This document shows, piece after piece, positions 55,754 through 63,133 of a DNA stretch of 64,000 nucleotides (position 1 is the stretch's first letter; each line of letters opens with the position of its first letter). Source of the DNA: Pricia antarctica (GTDB lineage Bacteria > Bacteroidota > Bacteroidia > Flavobacteriales > Flavobacteriaceae); contig NZ_FNAO01000001.1 in assembly GCF_900101815.1 (NCBI RefSeq), positions 639,344 to 703,343 on the forward strand, given 5' to 3'. The notes beneath the pieces are model-generated. The model was not told the origin of the DNA. It made no database searches and was given only the letters and a program-made list of their open reading frames with translations. The position numbers and the translations under genes are program-made.

Positions 55754-56641
55754 TTAAATAAAATTTCTTGAATGCATAAACGCATCAATATTGTTCTTTC
55801 GTATGTATTCTGTCACAAGGTCATTATAACCTCTAATGAGTTTTGTTCTCGTATTGTCGTTTGAGTAATCTTCAATAGTGAGTTTTAATTTAGTTTTAAG
55901 TGTTTCAATATTAATTGAACGACCATGTGAATGCCACTCACTATTTTCGCTTAGCAAGTGTGCAATTTCTTCTGCACGTTTCTCTTTTTCTGGAGTTGTT
56001 ACGGGGTTCCCTTTGAGAGCAGGAGTGGTGTTGTGAATCGTCCAAGTAGCAAACTTGTATTTTACCAGCCATTTCTTCAGTAATGCTACAGTTAGTTCCT
56101 TTGCTTGTTCATACCTTCTAAGCATTGCTAAATCTTGTTTTTGAAGCATAACTAACTCGGCTTGAGTCATTGTTCCATTTGCAGATTTATCAATTAACTC
56201 ATTGACCTTATCTAAATAACCTAAAGCCGGTATCCATTGTGTCCCACCATTTGGTGCTTGAACTTCTACTTGCGGGTCGATTGGCCCCAAAGATGAACTG
56301 TAATCCATAAAAATATTATTGCCAGACATACAAAAAATAGTCCCTGCGGAATATGCTGCATCAGGTACGATAAAATTAACTTCCGAATAGTGGTGGCGAA
56401 CAATATTGACGAGTTGTTCAACCACTTCTACTGACCCACCTGGAGTATTGAGAATAATACACAATCTGTCATTTTCTACTTCATCTAATTTTAAATTTTC
56501 AATAATATCACGGAATGGTTTTACAAGTCCATTAGCTATAGGAGCATAATAAAAAATGACATCTGCTTCGAAATGTTTTTCAAGTACATCTAATCGCTCG
56601 TTTAGTATTGAATGTATTGTAGAGTCAAAAATTGGTTTCAT
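55754..56641 (-). CDS. SDH_sah family serine protease (ClpP/SppA-like)
   Basis: The 295-residue protein has the ClpP/crotonase-like fold of the serine dehydrogenase proteinase family. NTPGGSVEVVEQLV (65-78) forms the oxyanion region, DAAYSAGT holds the nucleophile Ser98, and SSLGPIDPQV (116-125) contains the next conserved Asp. The C-terminal half is helical with HSHGRS-like (SEWHSHGRSI) near residue 250. No signal peptide is present. Related proteins degrade membrane or cytosolic proteins; the substrate is unknown. The gene forms an operon with the small coiled-coil protein and is bracketed by direct repeats. Protease in a cargo region suggests a toxin or defence effector role, by inference only. 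Confidence 0.82.
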   Translation of the reverse strand: MKPIFDSTIHSILNERLDVLEKHFEADVIFYYAPIANGLVKPFRDIIENLKLDEVENDRLCIILNTPGGSVEVVEQLVNIVRHHYSEVNFIVPDAAYSAGTIFCMSGNNIFMDYSSSLGPIDPQVEVQAPNGGTQWIPALGYLDKVNELIDKSANGTMTQAELVMLQKQDLAMLRRYEQAKELTVALLKKWLVKYKFATWTIHNTTPALKGNPVTTPEKEKRAEEIAHLLSENSEWHSHGRSINIETLKTKLKLTIEDYSNDNTRTKLIRGYNDLVTEYIRKNNIDAFMHSRNFI

Positions 56642-56786
56642 ATTACGAATTTAGTTTTTTCTGTATATATGCCGGTCATATCAGCATTAAATATATTGTT
56701 ATCTTCCATACCATCCTGAATAAAGGAACCCATTGTTAGGTTTTGAACAGAAATCAGGAACCGAAAATACAGTAAATCCTAAAAAG

Positions 56787-56840
56787 TACATTTAAACCTC
56801 CATCGGTCATTACCAAAAGCCGTAGTTTTTTTTAGCGGCA
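56787..56840 (+). repeat. Intergenic repeat, right copy flanking the protease operon
   Basis: TACATTTAAAC at 56787-56797, then CTCC..CGGTCATTACCA and CCGTAGTTTTTTTT, matching the copy at 55361-55409 in order and orientation. Confidence 0.55.
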
Positions 56841-56846
56841 AAGTCT

Positions 56847-56867
56847 AGATAAACGTGGGATTTATTT
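56847..56867 (+). promoter_or_regulatory. Shared upstream element, copy 2 (AGATAAACGTGGGATTTATT)
   Basis: It lies about 90-110 bp before the second TPR gene, at the same distance as copy 1 from the first TPR gene. The conserved core is AGATAAACGTGxG.TTTATTT. Confidence 0.5.
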
Positions 56868-56957
56868 TTCATTAATTCTACCATAACCATAATATTTAAT
56901 ACCTTTAGATTATCCTCCGAAATAACGAATTAAAACCAGATGTAAACCTTAAAATAA

Positions 56958-59418
56958 ATGGACCCGTTTAGCATGGCCTGGTTCTTCGGGGCTATATTTA
57001 GCGGCATTTTGGGAGGCAGGGCCGATACGCTGTTGTGCAATGCCACGAACAAGTTAGTCCGGCACATTTCTCAAAAATCGGGCGAACCGGCCAACAAACA
57101 GATCCAAAAGGGGGTACGTAAATCATATCTTCAGGCAACACTCCTTGCTGTGGACCACTTAGACGGTCAGCGAACCTATACCTTAAAAGGGCGACAAAAG
57201 GAAAACCTGAAGGCGATTAAGCATTACCTGAACAAAGAAATCGTCTCAACGGGCAAGGAGGACAGTTACTTACCAGTCTCCGAAATTGATGGGGAATACC
57301 GTCGGATGATATTTTCCAACGGTAGCACCTCAAAGGGCCGTAAAGCGGAATTGATAGGAAAGTTCAAGGAAGGCATCATTAGAGAGCTTGAAAATCAAGG
57401 TCTATTGTTGGAGCAAGCCTTGCAGGCCAGTCTCCGTAATGGCTGGAAGGTAGATGGCCGGGATATGGATCTCTATAAACTCACATGTGCTTTTTTCACA
57501 CAAGAGCTCAATGACAACACCCAGCTTACTACCTTTCTCCAAACCGAATATTTAGATAGCATAGTTGCTGAAATTGGTGACCTGTCGGTAAGTATAAATG
57601 CTTATTTTGAACAATATACGCACATACTGCCCTACCTAAAAAAAATACTCCCCTCAATAGAGAATATCAAAGAAAACTTGTCAACGGTTCCAGAAAAGAC
57701 TGCCAATCTTGTCATACAAGGTATCAAAGATCAAGTCATAACCAGTCGACAAGTGACTGTATCCGATGACTATCAAAAATTCCTCAAAGAGCTTGAAGAT
57801 TTAGAAACTATCATTCAGTCTATAAATGTCGAGATTGATGGCCTAAGAAAGGCACTAACTCAAGTGGATAAAACTACAAAGGGCTTATTACGGCAAACCA
57901 TAAAGAAGCTCAAAACCCAACTTTTACAAAAAAGTGCCGCGAAGGTAGATAAAGAGCAAGCTTTCAATGAATTCGTAAGTAATGTCATCAATCTCGCAAA
58001 ACAGCTGAAGACATCAGAAGGCTTGGATTCCTCAAGACTGGAAAAGGCAAGAGCTCTTTTTGAAGAAGGTAAGTATAATGAACTCAACGAAGTACTAAGT
58101 GAACAGGAAATAGATAAAGATATTGCCCGGTATAAGGAAAATGGAAGAGTACTTGCCAATGAACTCACCATAAAAGCTCAAACCATAGTACTGACCAAGT
58201 CCGTAGGTTGGTACGAGGAAGCAGATAGGCTATATGCCAAGGCCATGGTTCTTATTGAAAATTATAATACCACCTATAACTATGCTTATTTTTTAGCAGA
58301 ACATATGCAAATCAATAGGGCTGCCAGCATATATGTTAGAGCACTAATTTATATTTCGAATGACTCTGAAAAGGCGACTATCTTAAATAGTTTGGCTAAT
58401 CAACCCACAAAACTATTTACCTGCCGTAGGAGCGACATTAAATAATTTGGCTAATTTACAAGGTGATTATTATGAGTTTGGGGAGGCGGAGAAATGCTAT
58501 AAGGAAGCATTAGGGATAAGAAGAAAATTAGCCGAGGTCAATCCCCGAACTCATTTACCTGACGTAGGAATGACATTGAATAATTTAGCGGTTTTACAGA
58601 GTGATGCAAATGAACCTGGGGAAGCGGAAAAATCCTATAAGGAAGCATTAGAGATATATCGAAAATTAGCCGAGGTCAATCCCCAAACCTATTTACCTAG
58701 CGTAGGAATGACATTGAATAATTTGGCGGTTTTACAGAGTGATGAAAATGAACCTAGGGAAGCGGAAAAATCCTATAAGGAAGCATTAGAGATATATCGA
58801 AAATTAGCCGAGGTCAACCCACAAACTTATTTACCATTTATTGCAGGTATATTGAATAATTTGGCGGTTTTACAGAGTGATGAAAATGAACCTGGGAAAG
58901 CGGAAAAATCCTATAAGGAAGCATTAGAGATATATCGAAAATTAGCCGAGGTCAACCCACAAACTTATTTACCATTTATTGCAGGTATATTGAATAATTT
59001 GGCGGTTTTACAGAGTGATGAAAATGAACCTGGGAAAGCGGAAAAATCCTATAAGGAAGCATTAGAGATATATCGAAAATTAGCCGAGGTCAACCCACAA
59101 ACTTATTTACCATTTATTGCAGGTATATTGAATAATTTGGCGGTTTTACAGAGTGATGAAAATGAACCTGGGGAAGCGGAAAAATCCTATAAGGAAGCAT
59201 TAGAGATATATCGAAAATTAGCCGAGGTCAATCCAGAGGTATATTCCCTTGATTACGCTTTTACGGCAGATAATCTTGCCCTTTTATACAGGTACAACCT
59301 GATAAATAGACAAAAATCTATTCACTATGCTAATGAAGCAGTACGAGGTTTCGCCCCATTCATAGATACAGTGCCTTTTGCCGCAAAATGGCATAAAGTG
59401 GCTCAAGCGATAATGTAA
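56958..59418 (+). pseudogene. TPR-repeat protein gene, frameshifted by an 83-bp deletion
   Basis: The frame from ATG 56958 runs 495 codons to a stop at 58443-58445. A second frame (+1) then continues the TPR array to 59418. The C-terminal units start at 58437, 58575, 58713, 58851, 58989 and 59127, exactly 138 bp (46 residues) apart. The preceding unit start, TTAAATAGTTTGGCT at 58383, is only 55 bp before the next, i.e. 83 bp are missing, which shifts the frame. N-terminal part: a glycine-rich hydrophobic start (MAWFFGAIFSGILGG), helical region, coiled coil (about 270-335), then TPRs with KSYKEALEIYRKLAEVNPQ. The intact protein would have about 840 residues. As it stands, the 495-residue N-terminal part ends after the first TPR; a short TPR-only product from 58447 is possible. 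Confidence 0.72.
58437..59264 (+). repeat. Near-identical 138-bp tandem repeats (six units)
   Basis: The unit starts ATTGAATAATTTGGCGGTTT. Starts at 58851, 58989 and 59127 are almost identical over their length, while the units at 58437, 58575 and 58713 differ more. Period 138 bp, 46 residues. The high identity points to recent expansion by recombination. Confidence 0.85.
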
Positions 59419-59438
59419 TATTGGAGAAAAATTGAATC

Positions 59439-59477
59439 ATGAAAGCAACAAGTTCAAAAAAACGTGGGTTTAATTAC
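59439..59477 (+). promoter_or_regulatory. Shared upstream element, copy 3 (AAAAAACGTGGGTTTAATTAC)
   Basis: ATGAAAG ... AGTTCAAAAAAACGTGGGT resembles copy 1 (ATGAAAG-TTCAGATAAACGTGAGT). It lies 43 bp before a tiny frame. This may be a remnant promoter of a lost cassette. Confidence 0.4.
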
Positions 59478-59519
59478 AACAAGCTTCTGTTACAATCAGT
59501 CCCATAAAACGATGATTCT

Positions 59520-59591
59520 ATGAAGATGAAAAAATCACTGGCAACCTTAAGTGAGTTAGTTCCAAAAGCTATTACCGGTAGATTAACTTAA
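59520..59591 (+). CDS. Possible 23-residue micro-protein
   Basis: The frame MKMKKSLATLSELVPKAITG (plus RLT) starts 43 bp after shared element copy 3. The lysine-rich beginning is like some Bacteroidota leader or RiPP-precursor peptides. No modification enzyme is near. It may equally be a chance frame or a gene remnant. Confidence 0.2.
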   Translation: MKMKKSLATLSELVPKAITGRLT

Positions 59592-59734
59592 AAAACATCA
59601 GCATCTTGGGTCGGGCCCATTCGAGATGGTAACTCTTTTTTAGTATGAAAAGTGTGATTGGTATCAATTAAAATATTGTCAATAGTTGAATATGATGCTT
59701 CTTAATTTTGAAGCATTGCACTTTGGCTCACATA

Positions 59735-62700
59735 TTACCTAAACACAATTTCAATTCCGGGGTTGTTCTGCTTGATTTTATCAATTTCTGGAACGATTGT
59801 TTTATTAACAATTAACTTATCAAGATTTGTTAATCTGTATAATTCTATGCCATCTTGAGGAGTCAGGGCTCCATTATTTGCAATTTCCAAAGAATTAAGG
59901 GCGGTCAGATTTTGAATGCCCGCTAGACTGGTCAGGGAGGCATTATTGCTTATTGTCAAGGAAGTGATGGCGGTCAGATTTTCAATGCCCTCTAGACTGG
60001 TCAGGGCACCATTACCGTAAATATGCAGGGAATTAAGGGCGGTCAGATTTTCAATGCCTTCTAGACTGGTCAGGGCACCATTACCGTAAATTTCCAGAGA
60101 ATTAAGGGCGATCAGATTTTCAACGCCCGCTAGACTGGTCAGGCCATCATTACTGTAAATTTCCAAGGAATTAAGAGCGGTCAAATTTTCAATGCCCTCT
60201 AGACTGATCAGGGCACCATTACCCCAAATTACCAATGAATTGAGGGCGGTCAGATTTTCAATGCCCGCTAGACTGGTCAAGGCTTCATTATTGTAGATTT
60301 CCAGAGAATTAAGGGCAGTCAGATTTTCAAGGCTCGATAAACTGGTTAAGGCACTAAGACGCGAAATAGTCAGGGAGTTGATGGCGGTTAGTTTTTCAAT
60401 ACTCGCTAGACTGGTAAGAGAATCATTATTGTAAATTATCAATGAATCAAGGGCGGTTAGTTTTTCAATACCCGCTAGACTGGTCAGAACATCAATATGC
60501 GAAATTCCCAGGGAATTTAGCGCGGTCAGTTTTTCAATGCCTTCTAAAGCGCTCAGTGAATCATTTTGGTAGATTTTCAAGGAATTAAGGGCGGTCAGAT
60601 TTTCAATGCCCGCCAGAATGGTCAGGGAATTATTTTTGCTGATTGTCAGGGAGCTAAGGTCGGTCAGTTTTTCAACGCCCGCTAGACTGGTCAGGGAGTT
60701 ATTATTGGCAATTGTTAGGGAATTAAGGCTGGTCAGTTTTTCAATGCCCTCTAGACTGGTCAAGGCTTCATTATCATAAATATCTAGGGAATTAAGGGCG
60801 GTCAGTTTTTCAATGCCCTCTAGACTGGTCAGGGCTTCATTATGGTAAATCATCAGGGAATTAAGGGCGGTCAGATTTTCAATGCCCGCTAGACTGGTCA
60901 GGGCTTCATTATTGCCAATTTTCAGGGAATTAAGGGCGGTCAGTTTTTCAATGCCTGCTAGACCGGTCAGGGCTTCATTATTATAAATTGTCAAGGAATC
61001 TAAGCTGGTTGGGTTTTTAATATTTTCAACAATGGATAGTTGTTGCATTGCCACACCGTTTCCATCTACGATTAAGCTTTTTAAATTTCCAAAGAATTTT
61101 AGGTTACCATTTAAGGCACTATAATTCGTTGAGTTTATTGTAAGAACACGTAGTGAATCCAATACACCGACTTCCTGTATTTTTCGACTAAGATTTGGAT
61201 GGTTTTTTTCTATAATATCTAAAAAATCCCTCTCTTGAATCGCCGGTTGTACCCAAGCTAAGATTACTATAGTAATCAAAATAGCTGTCAGTATAACCAT
61301 TCCAGAGCCCTCATATAAAGCTTTATTATTCTTTCTTTGTGAATTGAGTAAAAACGAATCAATCTCTTCACTTGCAAGATCTGGGTTGTTCATTTGCCAC
61401 TGCTTAGCGCGTTTTACCTGTTTTCTGCTATACAGGTCTTCTTCTCCCTTTTTGTACGCCGTAATGTTTAGAGTTATGCGTTTTCCGGTTTCCAGTGCCT
61501 CCCTTCGCTCATCGATCCAACTTTTTAAGCGCCCCCACTTCCTGATTAACTCTTCATGTATGATGCCCACATTGATAGACTCGTCCTTTTCTTGAGAAAT
61601 ATTTAATAGTCGACTTTTCTCACTCACTAACGTCTCAAAAACAATTTTGACCACTTGTTGGGGATGCTGTTTCAATTTTGAGAAGAGCTCATCTTTGGAT
61701 ACTGTTCTTTTAATATCATTCAAGTTTTCATTGACTTCAACAAGATTTACAAAAATAGTTTTAAGAATTGCTTCCCGTTCTTTGTTCCTTCCATTATTGG
61801 TGATATCTTTTATAACATTTTCGGCATGTGTCTCAATTATTCCCGAAATACCCTTGCCTTCAGAGAGTTTGTTAAATTCGGTAGAGCTAATTCGCCTATC
61901 CGCTATGGTTTCCTTGTTCCAAATACGTTCCAAAGTAAATTGCAAAATAGGCAAAGACCCGTCCACTTCCTTGATCTGCTCTAACATTTGTTCGACCAAT
62001 TCATTCTCAATGACCACGCCATTTTTTAAAGCGGGTTTTGTAATTATTTTGGTCATACTTTGTTTCCAATTGTCAGTGTGTACCTTATAATCTAAACTAC
62101 TTATCGGGAATAAATATTGATGGGATTTTATAAAGTCGAAGTTGGTGAGTTGTGATAGAAAATCACTTCTAAAGGCGCAGATGACCAAAACCCTTGATTT
62201 AGTGTTTTGGTTGCCGGTAAGTGCATCTAAAAATTCAAAAAGATGTTTTCTTTCCTCCAGAGCTTCTGGAGAATGACACTGCGTTATAACTTCTTCAAAC
62301 TGATCGAAAAATAGTATTAAATCTGAAGATTCTGAATTAAGATTCAGTACATCATCTACGGAAATACCTTGCAACTGCATTTGGTATTTAAGATTAGTAA
62401 ACGGTTCACTAGTAGGAGTGACGATAATTTGCGATCGTTCCGAAAAGCCATATTCCTTTTTATGTTCTAGCCTGAACATGATACCGGCCTTAACAAAGGA
62501 ACTTTTACCTGTGCCAGAATTACCTATTACAGAAACAAAAAAATTACCACCTGACATAACGATTTTTTTAATGCAGCTTTCTATTTCGGCATTACGGCCA
62601 AAAAAGTAATCGCCATCATCAACATCAAAGGAGGCAAGGCCCTTATATGGATTTTTAGTGTTAACCGGAGATTCAGAGGTAAACTGAATAAGAAACTCAT

Positions 62701-63133
62701 AAAGCGCACTCCTTAAATCCTTGGCATCCATGAAGGTGTGGCTCGGCCGACCTTTAAACTTGGCTAATAATTCTTTATGTTTGTTTTTGTTATCAATTTC
62801 TGCTTCATCAAATTCTTCTAGGTGCAGACAAAAGATTTTTTTGTCATTTGATAGTGCAGTGTCTATTTCTATTTCTGTATACGTCCTTTGCTCATCAGGT
62901 GGAAAGGAGCCTATTTTATTTCCGAGTATGATAATATATATATCACTTTCAAGGACCGCTTCAACGCAATCTTCTATATAAGGGGTGTAAGTGCCATCAT
63001 CGAACATACGTTCCATAATTTCGCACAATTCAAAATTGTTCTTCAGTTGGTTCTGAAAAAGATTTATTAGCTCTTTCCTGAAATCTTTTAGATCTCTAAA
63101 GGTCGACGATATGTAGACTTTCCATTTTGACAT
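59735..63133 (-). CDS. DUF4062 - STAND NTPase - TM - leucine-rich-repeat protein (NLR-like)
   Basis: This 1132-residue protein has four parts. Residues 1-150 are a DUF4062 domain (KVYISSTFRDLKDFRKEL, YIEDCVEAVLESDIYIIILG, RTYTEIEIDTAL). Residues 160-560 are a nSTAND1-type NTPase: NPYKGLASFDVDDGDYFFGR, Walker A GNSGTGKSS (204-212), Walker B LILFFDQFEEV (272-282) and helical/winged-helix parts. A transmembrane helix (about 610-630, MVILTAILITIVILAWV) follows. Residues about 700-1105 form about 17 LRRs of 23 residues (consensus LTSLAGIEKLTALNSLxIxN). Family knowledge: STAND NTPases oligomerize after C-terminal sensor binding; several are phage-defence sensors and resemble eukaryotic NLRs. LRR as sensor plus DUF4062 as presumed effector is inferred; the ligand is unknown. 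It is alone on its strand. Confidence 0.85.
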   Translation of the reverse strand: MSKWKVYISSTFRDLKDFRKELINLFQNQLKNNFELCEIMERMFDDGTYTPYIEDCVEAVLESDIYIIILGNKIGSFPPDEQRTYTEIEIDTALSNDKKIFCLHLEEFDEAEIDNKNKHKELLAKFKGRPSHTFMDAKDLRSALYEFLIQFTSESPVNTKNPYKGLASFDVDDGDYFFGRNAEIESCIKKIVMSGGNFFVSVIGNSGTGKSSFVKAGIMFRLEHKKEYGFSERSQIIVTPTSEPFTNLKYQMQLQGISVDDVLNLNSESSDLILFFDQFEEVITQCHSPEALEERKHLFEFLDALTGNQNTKSRVLVICAFRSDFLSQLTNFDFIKSHQYLFPISSLDYKVHTDNWKQSMTKIITKPALKNGVVIENELVEQMLEQIKEVDGSLPILQFTLERIWNKETIADRRISSTEFNKLSEGKGISGIIETHAENVIKDITNNGRNKEREAILKTIFVNLVEVNENLNDIKRTVSKDELFSKLKQHPQQVVKIVFETLVSEKSRLLNISQEKDESINVGIIHEELIRKWGRLKSWIDERREALETGKRITLNITAYKKGEEDLYSRKQVKRAKQWQMNNPDLASEEIDSFLLNSQRKNNKALYEGSGMVILTAILITIVILAWVQPAIQERDFLDIIEKNHPNLSRKIQEVGVLDSLRVLTINSTNYSALNGNLKFFGNLKSLIVDGNGVAMQQLSIVENIKNPTSLDSLTIYNNEALTGLAGIEKLTALNSLKIGNNEALTSLAGIENLTALNSLMIYHNEALTSLEGIEKLTALNSLDIYDNEALTSLEGIEKLTSLNSLTIANNNSLTSLAGVEKLTDLSSLTISKNNSLTILAGIENLTALNSLKIYQNDSLSALEGIEKLTALNSLGISHIDVLTSLAGIEKLTALDSLIIYNNDSLTSLASIEKLTAINSLTISRLSALTSLSSLENLTALNSLEIYNNEALTSLAGIENLTALNSLVIWGNGALISLEGIENLTALNSLEIYSNDGLTSLAGVENLIALNSLEIYGNGALTSLEGIENLTALNSLHIYGNGALTSLEGIENLTAITSLTISNNASLTSLAGIQNLTALNSLEIANNGALTPQDGIELYRLTNLDKLIVNKTIVPEIDKIKQNNPGIEIVFR
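59870..61020 (-). repeat. 69-bp tandem coding repeats (LRR array)
   Basis: About 17 copies of a 69-bp unit encode 23-residue LRRs. Many share long identical stretches (e.g. AATTAAGGGCGGTCAG and TAGACTGGTCAGGG), while the solvent-facing positions (xIxxN and NxALTSL) vary. Confidence 0.85.

Larger units (their letters stand above)
56642..56957. other. Intergenic region with shared cassette-like elements
   Basis: It holds the protease promoter region, the right flanking repeat (56787-56840) and shared element copy 2 (56847-56867). No gene is seen. Confidence 0.5.
59419..59734. other. Intergenic region with shared element copy 3 and tiny frame
   Basis: No full gene is seen. It contains element copy 3 (59439-59477) and a 23-codon frame at 59520-59591. 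Confidence 0.45.

Noticed and set aside
58380..58450. Programmed frameshift in the TPR gene
   Set aside because: The shift is +1, no classic slippery heptamer is present, and the 83-bp loss from the 138-bp register explains it as a deletion.
59870..61020. Possible CRISPR array
   Set aside because: The regular 69-bp repeats are in frame inside a large coding sequence and encode LRRs; no spacers of random sequence.
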